Positions 45,815 to 58,567 of a stretch of DNA of 64,000 bases are shown in pieces. Below the pieces are notes generated by a model. It saw only the letters and a list, made by a program, of their open reading frames with translations, ran no database searches and had not been told where the DNA came from. The translations under genes were made by a program, and so were the position numbers. The DNA comes from Morella rubra (Eukaryota > Streptophyta > Magnoliopsida > Fagales > Myricaceae), in the NCBI GenBank assembly GCA_003952965.2, contig CM025850.1, forward strand, positions 37,668,997 through 37,732,996. Direction: 5' to 3'. Numbering within the stretch: position 1 is the stretch's first letter; every line of letters starts with the position of its first letter.

Positions 45815-48800
45815 AACTTACAAGAGTACTTCTTACCCTTTTTCTCCTTAGCAAAACATCCATATTGATGTTCACTTGTCACGTTCAATAACATTGTGAC
45901 ACTAACAATATATCTCATCTCTACTTTTTTTGGGTGTGCAGGGGCATATTACAGCCAAAATCGTGCTCCAATTAATAATAGGGTACTAAAAACTTAAATC
46001 ACGACAACTAATGGGGGACCTAGCTAGCTAGGAATGGAAAGGCACATATATGTGTTTTCTTCTTGTATCTAACTAATTACTTCCACCTTTTTTCCTTGAC
46101 CATACATTCTTCTAGTTCTAGATTAGGTAACCGTTTTTGTTCTTCTCTTCTAGGCTGCTAAAGAGCTCCATATACAAACCCTAGCTCCTAAAAGAACATG
46201 TAAAAAATCACTGTTTTCTGGGTAAATGTATATGGACATGACATACGCCCTTGTTAGGTAATATTACGAAAAGATAGTCACAGGGGGTAGCTGAGAACTG
46301 GAAGTGGGGCCCCAAACCCTAAATATTTAATAAAATGAATACTTTCTGGGCAACAATGGATTTGTCTTAGTGACGTACGGCCCCCACCCCAGCCAATAGC
46401 GTCTCGTTCGCTATCCCTCTTTTCAGCCTCGTCCAGCTTCGCTCCTCGCGATACTATTTCAGAAGAGATTCTAAAATAGGAAACTTTGTATATCTAGTGT
46501 TGCAAACATACAATAAGCATTTCATCACAAATCTTCGTCACAAATATATATATATCGAAGACCTTTATTTCTAATTTGTCTTAACAATTAATTGTTGAAG
46601 CCTTAATCAATCTAGTAAAAATTACATCTTTCCCAGATAGAAATATCCCTAAGAGTTTTAGAATTCGACACTCTCTTGTTTAGATAAGGTCTCTTATAAT
46701 ATTTAACTAAATTTTTAGAAATTTTTTTTTCTTTTTATGTCTTCGAGTTCGATATAATTGGTCACCAAGCAATTAATCCAGATTCCAGACATCATATTCC
46801 CATGTATCATTGTCATGAAAAACTGCATTTTCTTTTTGTCGTTCAAGAAGCTCAAAATAATTGCTATCTCAATTTATGAGCCTCATATATTGGAATTTCC
46901 TTTTCAGTAAAATTGGGATCGAAAGATACTTCTGTTTGCTCTATGGTTTAAGACATGAGATGTATCTATATATGAGTCTATGACCTCCAACAACGAAAGT
47001 GGAATTGGAAAGAGACTCGATCGGCAGTCAATCGAGGGAAGTGGGTCTAGTTAAAACGACAATCAGCACAATCATGAAGATCGAGATTAATTAACCTTAC
47101 CTACATCACCCTCCTCAGCAAGAAAAGGAAAGAACCACAAGCTACAGAGAAAAGTTGCATGAGCCACAAAACCCAGGACTAATATCCTTGCTTGTGCTAT
47201 AAATACCCCACTGCTCTCCTAGAGGCTTTGCTGCACGAATTGGAATCACCTGATCCAAGCAACTTTGACAGATATTACAAAGAAGGACGTCTTCCACTGA
47301 ACAGACGTTGAGGGAAAGAAGTTACATAGACGGATTTACAATGCCTGTGGACATATAACAGTAAACCACTTCAACTTTTTTCGAGTGCCAGGTCGAAAAG
47401 AAACTTATCCTAAAGAGCGTGTGGAATCGGTCTCGTCAATTCTTTTTATGATGGCTGAAGACTGATTTCACTTTTCCGTTCCCCAATGTCCCAAATGACT
47501 TCTTGCATGCTTCCGGTTTTTCTTGATCATATTCTACAAAAAATCATGGAATCCGTGATCGTTTGTAGAAAAAGCACTTCCGGAATTAAAATACGTCACA
47601 ACATGATTGGTACATAAAGCTTCGAATGTAAGTAGTACTGCTTCCTCCTTTGCATTTTCATCTTCTTCTTCTGATGCTTCTTCTATTCAGCATATATGTT
47701 AGAAATGAATTTGTCGCAAACCTTCAGACAGCAACGTTTTCGATTAAGACAAGTTAACCTGCATGTTCTGTGGCGAGCAGCCATCCAGGAATATGGACAT
47801 GAGAACAAGTGTTGACAATCTTCTTCCAAGGACAGGCCCATAGTCGTCTTTGGATTATAACCTGTCCATTCTCAGTACGTGGTTGTGATTGTAATCCTGA
47901 CAATTTCCTCTAATTATCTATCATCACTTTCCCTAACAACAAAGAAAAACGATCCTATAGACACTTCAGATGTCTCATGAAAACCAAATCAATTTACATG
48001 ATCTTGTTTCTCAAGTGGGTATACATAATAAATTTAGGTAATCTAATGCGACAACAAAGACGAGAGCTAAGGTAGTTGAATGAGAGACCACACTTAGATG
48101 CCTACCATATATTCACCGGAAACCTTCCCTAGGTTTACGATGTCCACGGCATTATAAGGAGCCCAGATCAATAAATATGGCAGTTATGCCATTGAATGGA
48201 TCCATTTTTTAGGTCTTATATTAATACACTCTCTTTTATGTATCAACCAATCACGATGACAACGACAAGCTTAATTTCCCTTGTTTTCTTGTATTAAAGT
48301 ATGAAACCAGAAGCATTAATTGGGTTCCTGGAAGGTTCAAATTGCGGATGCGAAAAAAAGTTAATTTCTTCAACAAAAAGGGTAAGATCTAGTTCAAGGA
48401 TTGATATTGAACACATGAAGCATTAGTTGAAGTTCTAAAAGGACAAGAAGATGGTAGCTAGATACCATTCTTTGTTTCACCCACTTCTCTCCTTCATTAG
48501 AGTTAATGAATGATTGTAAATGGGAAGATCAGAAAACTCATCCCACCCACCATCTAACTCCCTCTATTAGCTTGTAAGGACCTCTTTGACCTAAAGAAAT
48601 AGCTAGCAGATCCCTCTAAATTACTTTAATATATAGGAATAGTAAGTCAATCTATTTGAGGAATTTTGATCCTGAGGCATCCAGTAATTGTTTTTTTTTT
48701 CCTGGTTTATAAATTAAACCATCTGCTGATTTGTTCATTTCACATAGATTGTTCAGGTCTGATCTTTTTTCTGTCTTCCTGGATGTCATGAATAAACAAT

Positions 48801-49137
48801 ATTTTTTCAGTACTCCATGATGAGGGCGTGGTAAAACAAAATAGATTTATGAAAACAAGCTTCCGAGCCGAGCAATGTGTTTAGCAGGTGGATTTCAGGA
48901 CGTGGTGCCAAAAGAAAACAAAGATTTCCACCACTTAATTAATTTTAATTAAGTACTAGGGTATAATTGTAATTTTGTTTGCATAGTGATGGAGGTGTGG
49001 ACCTAATGTACCTATTGCTAGTTGTGACAAGCTGTTTGGGTTTGAAAACTCATGGGGTCCACACCCAACTAAGCCCTCGGATCGGTCCCTGCACCATACC
49101 CACCTTTAAATTAACACATCTCATTTGCCTCTTTGGT
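45815..49137. other. Intergenic DNA with one candidate promoter
   Basis: No protein gene is supported. A TATA-like box at 47197 and a strong short hairpin at 47532-47570 suggest a possible non-coding transcript. The right end is the promoter region of MIR164. Confidence 0.4.
47197..47205 (+). promoter_or_regulatory. TATA-like box without an assigned gene
   Basis: CTATAAATA followed by CCCCACTGCTCTCC resembles plant core promoters. No coding frame begins within the next kilobase. It could drive a non-coding RNA or be a chance match. Confidence 0.3.
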
Positions 49138-49144
49138 TATAAAT
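49138..49144 (+). promoter_or_regulatory. TATA box of the MIR164 gene
   Basis: TATAAAT lies about 160 bases before the mature miR164 sequence and is followed by a CT tract (49205-49221). This is usual spacing for a plant primary microRNA promoter. Confidence 0.55.
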
Positions 49145-49280
49145 GAGTGGGCAAGAAGGACAGCAATTTGCAGATCGAGTGACTCAAATTCCCCATTTTA
49201 AGACCTCTCTCTCTCTCTCTCAGTGCTCCTCGATCTCTATCTTCTTGTGGGAGAAGTGCTTCCTAGTTGCGACACGAGGA

Positions 49281-49475
49281 AGGTGTGTGTTGAGCAAGAT
49301 GGAGAAGCAGGGCACGTGCATTACTAACTCATGCGCGCATACGCAGTGACATGTTTTACGCATTTCTTGCTGGAGCTATACGCCTCTTACCTACGAGCTG
49401 TTTTCAGAAGGTTTCCTAGTCCCTGTGAGTTAGTTCTTCATGTGCCCATCTTCCCCATCATGACCACTGCACCTT
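49281..49475 (+). ncRNA. MIR164: MIR164 microRNA precursor
   Basis: The 20 bases GGAGAAGCAGGGCACGTGCA at 49301-49320, preceded by T at 49300, are the conserved plant miR164. The star strand is on the 3' arm at 49439-49459 (begins CATGTGCCCATC, ends TTCCCCATC) and pairs with the mature strand with a few bulges. The stem continues past the duplex: TTACTAACTCATG after miR164 pairs with GTGAGTTAGTTCTT before the star. The arms are joined by a loop of about 100 bases. miR164 guides cleavage of NAC-family transcripts (CUC1/CUC2, NAC1, ORE1) and so shapes organ boundaries, lateral roots and ageing. The frames 49143-49349 and 49331-49576 are chance frames over the precursor. Confidence 0.93.
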
Positions 49476-52400
49476 ATGTATTGGTTGGAGTCGAGAGCAA
49501 GAAGACTATCCCAGAATTGTTCCTCGAGGAATTGCCGTGCCAATTCAGATTAGAGAAAGCTCCAAGTTCCAGGTGAGTCATGATGATCATCGCTCATCCA
49601 CCATGTCTCGGGACTTCAACAATAATTATCATATCCTTTTCTTCCAGATATATTAATATAGTTGAAGTAGAGTGTCAGAGCTCAGTAATTATCATATAAT
49701 TACTCCAAAATCTTTTTTTTTTCCCCTTATGGTAAAGCATTTTAAGAACACAACATATGAGGAATATAGAATATAACTTTTCTTATAAGCAGATTAAAGA
49801 AGCAGAAAAGATTTTAAGAACGGATCGGATATAGGGAAAACCTATAGATATGGACGTCTAACTTTTCAACAAGCTCATGGATATCCATTGACATGAATTA
49901 GAGGATAATTAGTGGCGTCAAAAAAGAACCCCAACATTTTAAGTTCATGATGCAAGCTGCCACTGTACTTATTGACCATCTAGCAGTAAAGTTTGATACT
50001 CTCTCTCTCTGTCACTGTGTCCCTGTGGTTTACCTAAGGTAGACCCTGATGTGATAAAAAGGAAATAAACGCATAAAGAAAGCTGTATTTCAGCCTACTC
50101 GGTGTTTTTTTAAGGTGTTCCCTGCCAATTATGCATTGTTAGGATCTTTGTTTTGTTCTCTGAATTATGTATAAATTCCCTACTGTATATAGCACCTCTA
50201 AATATCAAGATTATTGAGATTCGTTATACGTAGATGCTGATTCTTTATTCCATTGCTTCTTATTGAAACCACTGTTAGCTCTCCTGCTCTCTGATCACTC
50301 TCTCTATCTCTCTGCGCTTCTTTCCTTTTCTTGCCTATTTATGAAATCAACCAACGGCTGGAAAACAACAGTAGTCCTTATGTTTAAGCACCAGGCATTG
50401 CCATTTTAAATTCCCCACGAATAGTTTTAAGATCGATTTTGGCCACCCAATGGGTTTTAGAAGGAGTAGAATACTGGCAAAAGTTCACCATCACGCCTAT
50501 AAATTATCACTTTCACGTGAAATGCTGACTGTGTTTGTAACATATTGATAGCTAAGTAGCCTAAAGAAGGAAACAAACAAGAGGAAGGGGAGCTAGCGAG
50601 ACTGGTTTGAAGGGGATTCATTGTAGGCAGATAAAGCTTTAATTAAATAGTTACTGTGTTGAGGTCTATATCTATAATCACTATTTTTCTATATATATAA
50701 TTTTGTTTTTGGGAATATATATCCTTGGTTGATATGAAAAAATTCTGATGATTCTGATGATTCTTGTAATTCTTGTATAATTGTTTGTTTATTTAGCCCC
50801 CACAATATTGATTAACATTTTTTCGTCTAACGTTGATTTCAACCTTCCTTTGTGATCTTGGCTTCTTTATTAAAATCCTGGGTTTGCCCATAAAGGTACT
50901 TTTAGTAAGTTGAAAAAAAAATATAAGTAAAAACAAAACCTTCAGCCTTGATCTTTGATGGATGTCGAATAAAATCTTAATATATCGCATAATTAGTATC
51001 ATACTGATATGAATGCAAGATTAAGATTGATGATCAAAGAATTAACAGTGCATTTTGTTTGGAGATCCAATAATAGATTATATATAGAAGATAAAAGTAG
51101 CTTTGTTCTTCATTATTGAAAAGCTTTTTTTTTTTTTTTCCCACCCGCGCGCCCACTAGCGTCCTGGTCTCATCTTGGGACAATTATGGGTGTGATCAGC
51201 CAAGAAATATACATAGTACATATCTAGAAATTAAGCGGCGGTTTCCGGAGAAAAGTGATCATGGAGGATTAACATATACAGGCAATTGGTTACCACCACC
51301 CAGGAGACAGTACATTGTTATCACCATGTCTCTATTCCATCATTTTCAGTCACTAAACCCGTTCATCACGTCCGAGTGACAGTACTACTGGAAAGCTACG
51401 TACATTGAGAAACGTCGAACGGCACGCTTTCGAATCCGTGTCTCATTATTTCTCGTTATTTACCCACTCAAGATAGTCTCGTCTTGACTTTAGTAGAAGC
51501 TACCGAAATCAGCGAATTAGATTGTTCGTGTTTTGAATTGCTTCTTTTCTCTTCTTTCTTGCTTGATCTGAACAACAAATAGATTCTTCTAACCGAAGCA
51601 TGCAATTCAGTATGAAATGACGCACCTCATCTTGTTACGACCGTGGGTGAAGACAGTCCAGTCATTTGGTTTCAGCTGTAAGAATTTCAGATAAGCCTTA
51701 AGTGTGTTTGGCCCCGGCGATGTGGATGTCTAGATACGTTTGTCGTATAGTATTTAACCTGCAGAGTACATTGCAAGACACTGGTAATCGAATAATACTT
51801 CTATCTTTATAAGGGTCCAAGTTGTGCATTGCATATATACGTACTAATATATTCTTGTTCACCATCCAAAAGCAGCCCTTAATCTGGTTGGCGAGCCATT
51901 AAGAGTTCTTGTTTGCTCTGCAATTATTCCGTTCAGGTGGCCAGAAACTCCGATCTTCACAAATTTCGGTTGATGACGGGCAAGTTGAAAAGGAAGACAT
52001 GCACACAGTGCTCTTAGGATAATGCTACGGTTCAATTATTTCATCAGTAGAGCTGAAAAGTGACATGATTTTCCATTTTCGGGTATCAATTATTAGTTCC
52101 CCAACACAGGTTGACAAAATGAGCATCATCATTGAACACTTTTTGGAATCACAATTGTTGAGGTGGGTTAGATGAAATGCTCCAATAAATCAGCTTTTTT
52201 TTTATCACTCAATTTGCTGGTTTCCTTTTTTTCTTTTTTCGTCACCCTTTGCTGGTTTTTTTTTTCCTCAACAGCCCTTTCTTGGTTCATTAGCACGTCC
52301 GAAATTATACAAACCGGCAGGAAGAGGACAAAGTCATGAAAGATGTCACATGTATAATATAACATAACCAGGACACAACCTAAAAGCAGGGGATCAGTAA

Positions 52401-53957
52401 AATAGTCCCGTGCTTACGGGTTCCAAAAGAAAGAAAGGAATATAGATGGTCTGCTTGTCGCACTGTGGGAGAGATTGGAATCCGTAGTGCCCTGAAACAT
52501 CTCCATCTGGCTCTATAAAAAGCACTTAAAAACTCATTTCTGTTATTGTAGCTAAGGACGAAAACCAACTGAAGGCCGACTTGGGGGATGCAACAATGTT
52601 AACGTTGGGGGTAGGAAAAGTTTCTGAGTAGAGGTAAACAACTGCAGGTGTTTCAAAAGACCATAATATATGTCTGTAATGATGCTTTGATCTTATCCCG
52701 ATCCTTCAGAGTAGTGAGAAAATATAACTCTGTTTTGTCAACCGATGTTGAATGCCCAGCAGAACAATCGCATTGTACCCAAAAACGAAATTGAAACAAG
52801 ACAAAATTAATTCTTGTTTGTACAACTCACCCTGGCCCGAGCATAATCAGTCAAACTCTGATGAAATGGCACTATGTATGTCCTGAAAGCACCATCAAAA
52901 TAAAAGGAACAATTATATTTTGTTTTGAGATAGTTTGAGTTTTGCTTGTAAACTTATAGTTTGATAACTGTAATTTTTCCTGTCAAGGCACCCAGTTAAC
53001 CTTAAAAACTCTTAAAGACTAGGCTAACTTTCTAAACCACAGGTTCTCAAGTTAAACTTGACCCCAATCTCATGTGGACAAAATGTGAAACTCCAATAGA
53101 AAGGAGATCCTAAAATGCCACATTGGCTGCCGCCCCTAATCCGGTGAGAAGTTCCCTAGTCATATTATAATTCTGCAGCGAGTTTGTTTCTGCAGCGAAA
53201 TCATTCCAACATGCGATTAAACAACCACGGAATATTGGTTATCTTCACGTGACCGCAAAGACATTTGGCATTGCAAACTTTTTTATGATACATCCAAAAG
53301 AAGATAGTTCGAAGTATTGAGAGTCAATCAAGCACATGATAATTATACAAGAAAGATCCATTAGTCTTATTAAAAGAGAAAATGGATGAGCAGGAAAGGA
53401 GAAGGCCGAGATAGGACATATGAAAGGAAACATTTTATTTTATTTTCTCATGAAATTAAGTTCCTAAAAGAACATGTAATTGACGACAAAGCAGAAAAGA
53501 GTGTTTATTTTCAGTTGGGACAATAGGAGACCAACAAACACGTCCCACTCAAGCTATCAGGCAATCTTTGTTCGTACCCAACTGCTTGCAGAATAAAATC
53601 CTGTTCCATAAGGTCCTATGTCAGTTCTGGATCCTCCTTGCATTTATGCCAAAGAAATCGACAGTGCTATGGGCTTTGACTTATGTAGATCAAAACTGAT
53701 GAATGTGATTGTGCCATTCCATTTGCTGCCAAGGCCAAAGGATGCTGCCAAAAATAACGGAACTCTGCTTCTTTATGGAGAAGATATCAATCCTTTTCTG
53801 TCCTCGCACAACATTATTTTCATTGTTTCTCAATTGAACCCCGCTGCAGCATGTGGCCAAACTCTTCAGCAATGATTCAAGGTATACCACTTCAAACAGA
53901 GGCTTAAGAAAGAACACTTTACCAGGTTGTCAGCATCAAGGTCAGTGTTCGAGCAAC
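49476..53957. other. Intergenic DNA, no supported gene
   Basis: About 4.5 kb without a recognised gene. CT tracts occur near 50000 and 50290, and poly-T runs near 51125. Frames at 51116-51379, 52380-52568 and 53618-53875 show no domains. The last few hundred bases should be the 3' untranslated region of the minus-strand PPR gene. Confidence 0.5.
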
Positions 53958-55482
53958 TTATATGGGTGCAATTGTTTGAGGTTCAACTTTGACCAAACCA
54001 GTCAAAATTGTCTCTGAAAAGGTAAGTTTAGATCCAGAGCTAAGGAGCAGTGCCTCCCAGGCCATAGCGCCTGGAGCAACATTCTTGTCAACTAGTTTCT
54101 GCACCAATTCGACTGCTTTACAGGTGAAGCCTCTTTGGCACAAGCCAAGGACTACCTCATCAACTGTCGCACATCGAGAAGTACAGAAACGCCTCTCCAA
54201 CATTTCCTCCAACAACACAGAAGCTTCAATAATTTCACCCTTACTAACCAAACCCTCCAGCATAATCCTATATGTCCTAAAGTTGGACTCAACACCCTTC
54301 TGTCCCATCTCCTTCAAAAGCACCCGCATCCGACTCAACTCCCCAAACTTGACACATTATGAATCCATTATGGTATTGTGATCACATTGGGCTTGCATCT
54401 CAATTTCTCCATTGAACAATCATCTTTATTCCAGCTTCCACATTATTCTGCTTACACAATCCATAAATATAAACATTGTAGGTATAAACATCAGGAATCA
54501 ATCCCAACACAAGCAATTCATCGAACACCTCATCCGCCCTCTCATAATGACCTTCTGTAATGACCCCATGTAAAACCATAGTATAACAAACAATGTCGGG
54601 CTTAATTCCCTCTACTTTCATCGTATTCAAAATGTCCAAAGCTTGCACACCTTTCCCTTTCTTGACCAAAAATCTAATCAGAGTAGAATAATCTATCATT
54701 CCAGGAGAAAAACCCTGTTTCCCCATTATTTTCACAAAACCCATGACGGCATCACTAGGCATATCGTTTTGCTCGCACAAAGATGACAATATCAAGGAAC
54801 AAATTCTCACATCAATATCATAACCATCATTTATCACACAATTCATTAACTCAATAGCATATCCGACTCTTCTTATTTTACACAGAGCACCAATCAATAT
54901 CCGGAAGGTTGATTCTTCGACCCTTATATTCATGCGCTGACTCTTCACCAAAACTTGAGGTACCATTCTAAGACCCTCACTTCTCCCACAAAGCACTGAG
55001 AGCAAGGAGTTAAGTGAGTACACGGAAGGCACACACCTAAACTTGGGTATACCATAAAACAACTCAACTGCCTCTCGTAGCTTATCAGCATTGCCATAGA
55101 TTCCGATAAGCTCCGCGAAAACGCACTCAGGTGTCTCGAACTTTTCAACTTGTTCGAGGTGGTCGAGAACTGGAGGAATGTGGTGGAACTGGGAGGTAGT
55201 TGCTAAGGTTTTGATGACCAAGTGGTAGGCACTGGGTGTTGGGTGGCAGTTGTAGGTATTGAAGGAGTGTATGAGTGTGGAGAGAAGATGGTGTTGTTGG
55301 TGTTTGCTGGGGTTTTCTTGTGGTGGTGCTGATGTTGTTCTTTCCGCTGCTTGTTTCAGGGCTTGCATGGCTTGCTGTTGGTTTAAGTTTCGGTGCCATT
55401 TGGTCTTGTAGGGTGAGAGTGGCCACTTCCTGTGTTTTCTGAGGAACTTGTTGGGGAGTTTGAGAGACGACGGTCTGACCAT
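53958..55482 (-). pseudogene. P-class PPR protein gene, frame broken by clustered indels
   Basis: Pentatricopeptide-repeat proteins bind organelle RNA. The first frame (55482-54400) gives 360 residues, beginning MVRPSSLKLPNKFLRKHRKW, a basic Arg/Lys-rich start consistent with mitochondrial import. It is followed by 35-residue PPR repeats such as STFRILIGALCKIRRVGYAIEL and CYTMVLHGVITEGHYERADE. The second frame (54338-53958) resumes with SRMRVLLKEMGQKGVESN and three more repeats. Between them (54339-54405) the translation jumps frames at least three times; MEKLRCKPNVI, NTIMDS and LCQV each lie in a different register. Without these indels the protein would be about 500 residues, normal for the family. 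The N-terminus resembles my memory of Arabidopsis At2g38420. This is either a recent pseudogene or a sequence error. Confidence 0.8.
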
Positions 55483-56787
55483 GTTTGAAAGTATAACACG
55501 GAGGGATCAGTAATTCTAAGATTTGAGGGGGATCCAGAGTTATATATATAAGCGTTTAATCTAACCAGAAAATTAAACCCAAATCTTTTTTTTTTTTTTT
55601 TTTGTTCTTCAGAAATGGGCTCTCCTTGGGTTCATCTTGCAACAGTTAATGGTTGGCATGATCTCTTTTGTCCCCTAATATGCTGGTAGAAAATGTCAAA
55701 AATTAGTGTCATAAAGGGGACTCTCTTAAGGAGGGAAAGCGTTTGACCAAATCCATCCCGGATTGTGAATTCGATAATTCCATCCCGGATTATTAGAGCG
55801 CACCAATAATAAGTGAGAATTCGATAGATTGTGAGCGTCTGCTAAGTTTCTCGAAATTTATTTATACTTTAAGCTTATCGTACAATTTTCTTCTCCCTAT
55901 AAAAAATAATATTAATATTGCAGAAGTTTTAGCAAGAAAATACTATTTTGTCATACAACACATCCGATATACAAAAAAATTGCAGGTAATTTTAAACATC
56001 TACAATGAAAACCTCCACTAGACAGAGAGTTTATGCTATAGAAGGCCAATGCGGATGTTTTTAACCAATCAGGCCCATCATTTGACAACAGGTGCCCATC
56101 ATGGCCCATGATATGGCCACTATCCCGGCCCATTATATCCACAAACATCTCCACTAATTAAAAAGGACGGTCCACAAACCTACAGCGAGGAAGCAGTTTG
56201 TCTATCAAAGAGGAAGGCAATTCTAACTTGACAAAAAAGCGGAATCCTTTCTTTCCTTTTTTCAGAAGTTGGTCCTTAACTTAGGCATAAGAGTGGCCCC
56301 GGCCCATAAAAAGGGGAGCCATTTATTTTTGCAGGCCCAATCCGGACGCAGGCGACACGGAGCTTGCTCCTCCTCTAATCGCTTTCTTTAAATTAATTGA
56401 AGCCTAAAACAAAACAGCCACTCTTCTGACGTGTTGAACCAAAAGCCATTCAATCTATATATAATTTCAATCCACTTTGTTTTGGGTAATTGATAAGTAT
56501 ATTAATTCCCAATGTCGCCGTACAATGCTGGGCATAGCCCATAATTCCAAGAAGCAAATTTCAAAAACCAAAACTGTCCTACATGGGTATATACTCCTTG
56601 TGAGAATAAAGACAAGTAGGAAAAACACGAGAGCTTAGTCCAAAATCTTCTTCAATTCTCTTCTTCAATCCACTTTTGTCATGTTCTGTTAAAACTTCCA
56701 AGAGTAAGTCTATGCGTTCGGCGTACGGCGTACGCAGTCCACTGAAAAGTGCCCCCATGCGACTGCATAGATATCCCGGACTCTCAA
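55483..56787. other. Intergenic DNA between the PPR and LURP-one loci
   Basis: No gene is supported. A poly-T run lies at 55587-55603. The minus frame at 56579-56800 (73 residues) shows no domain and overlaps the start of the LURP-one relic on the other strand. Confidence 0.45.
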
Positions 56788-56945
56788 TGCATAGATGCAC
56801 AGAGCCTCATCACTCGTATTACTACTCAATTTCACTAAAGCCACGGCAGTAGCTTATCCTGCTTCGGTAATCAGCCCAGTTTTTGTGCTTCTTATCCTGT
56901 TGATCTTGAAATTTTCAAAACCGATGGCGAATATATTGTCGCGGA

Positions 56946-58567
56946 CAGCGGCGGATTCAAGATCAAAATTTTTGGAGGTCGAAATTTAAACGCAAAATGA
57001 CAAGAATTTTTTTCCCTCGTAATGCAAAAAATTTCTTAAGGTTATATATCGAAAATTAAAGACTAAAATATAAAAATATAGAATACACGTACCGTACTAT
57101 AAACTACGACTGAGAGATGATAATTACATCCTATATGTTTGCATCTTCTGAAAATATTGCAAAATAGCTTCGTTCTCAATATTTTTAGAAGTATTAGACA
57201 ACTCCACGCTGCGTGACTTTCTTATCATAAACTTATTATTTAAACAAAATAAAACAAAGTGAAGACAATTAATCAATTGGATCACAACTCAAAAATCAAA
57301 ATTCCAATCTAATTAATTCAAATCCAAAAATCCAAATCCAAAATCAAAATTAAATTCCAATCTAATTACATTGCATTTAATTATTACAATCAAATTAATT
57401 AAAAATGATACTATTACAAAAATCCCCAATTTCACAAAATGTCAAAATCCTTAATTCAAATCCAAGTTACAATAATTACATCGCATTCAATTGATATTAC
57501 AATCAAATTAATTAAAAATGATACTATTAAAAAAAATCCCCAATTTCACAAAAAAAAATCCCTAATTTAAATCCAAATTCCAATCTAATTACATTTCATT
57601 CAATTGATATTACAATCAAATTATTCAAAAATGAAAAATTTCACAAACCAATTCAAATAAACAGTTTCACAAATCACATATATCCAAATTCCAAACCAAT
57701 TCAATTAAACATTTCACAAACACATCAAATTCCAAACAATTCAATCCCATCCTCCAATAATTTCACAACCCACAAATATCCAAACCAATTCAATCCCATC
57801 CTCAAACAATTTCATCAAAATCATCATAAATTCCAAACCCTAAAGCATTTTTAGCATACTAAATAAATGAATTTTTCTACTTAATTGTAGATAGAGAATC
57901 TTGAATAGAGAGACGTACTAGGAGTAGGAGGTTTAGTAATTTTCAAGTGTAAAATCTCGAGGATCCTGCAAAAATTGAAACTAATAAAAGAATTTGAATC
58001 AAGATTGAGAATTAGAGAGAGAGAGAGTGAGAATCAAGAGAGAGGCAGAGTTGGTAGAGTTGAGAGAGCCTGCTGGTGCGGTGCTGCATGTGCGGTTGCA
58101 TGGAGCTGGCTGCAGTGGTGCTGGCCGTGGGTGGTGGTCCAGTGACAACGGGACAGTGGGCATGGTGGTGCGGCGTGGGCGAGAAAGAGAGAGGAGGGAA
58201 AAATTCGAAGAGAGAGAAGAGAAGAGAGAGAAGAGAGAGAGGGCCGGAAGGAGAACCTGTTTTGTCAAAACAGGGTGAAACGCACCGTTTCACCTTGTTT
58301 TGATATATATATTGTATATATTATTTTTTTTTTTGTTTTACGTTTTGAATTTTTTTTTTAAGGTGCAGAGGATGAAACGACGCCGTTTCACCCTATGCAT
58401 ATAGGCTTGGGCCTAACGGGCCCAGGCCTGCAGGAGAAAACTAGGGTTGGCCTGGCCTATGGGGATCGGGCTCCCATAGGCCCAGACCAACTTATGAAAA
58501 AAAAAAAAATTTACTTGTAATATTTTTTTTGGCTGGTCCAGTTGGCCGCCCTCTGCATCGGCCACTG
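56946..58567. mobile_element. hAT-like element inserted in the LURP-one relic (1622 bp)
   Basis: Flanked by the perfect 8-bp duplication GTCGCGGA (56938-56945 and 58568-58575). Terminal inverted repeats are CAGCGGCGGATTC at the left and CAGTGGCCGATGC when the right end is read on the other strand. No transposase frame was found. The interior has a tandem array with a period of about 113 bp (57350-57650), a GA-rich tract (58012-58250) and a GC-rich block. The CAG(N)GGC(G/C)GA ends are like those of the 44918-45806 element, so the two are probably mobilised by the same transposase group. Confidence 0.88.
57350..57650. repeat. Tandem array inside the hAT element, about 113-bp unit x 3
   Basis: ATTACAATCAAATTA recurs at 57382, 57497 and 57609 (spacing 115 and 112). 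The flanking words ATTACAT(T/C)GCATT and CCCCAATTTCACAAA repeat in the same order; the third copy is shorter. Confidence 0.75.

Noticed and set aside
49143..49576. Frames of 68 and 81 residues at the MIR164 locus.
   Set aside because: They cover the microRNA hairpin arms. The conserved element is the RNA, and no domain is seen.
56579..56800. A 73-residue minus-strand frame near the LURP-one relic.
   Set aside because: No domain, no splice partners, and it overlaps the oppositely oriented relic.
58012..58303. GC-rich frames of 75-93 residues inside the third hAT element.
   Set aside because: They arise from GA/CT-rich and GGC-rich sequence on both strands at once; no transposase or other domain.
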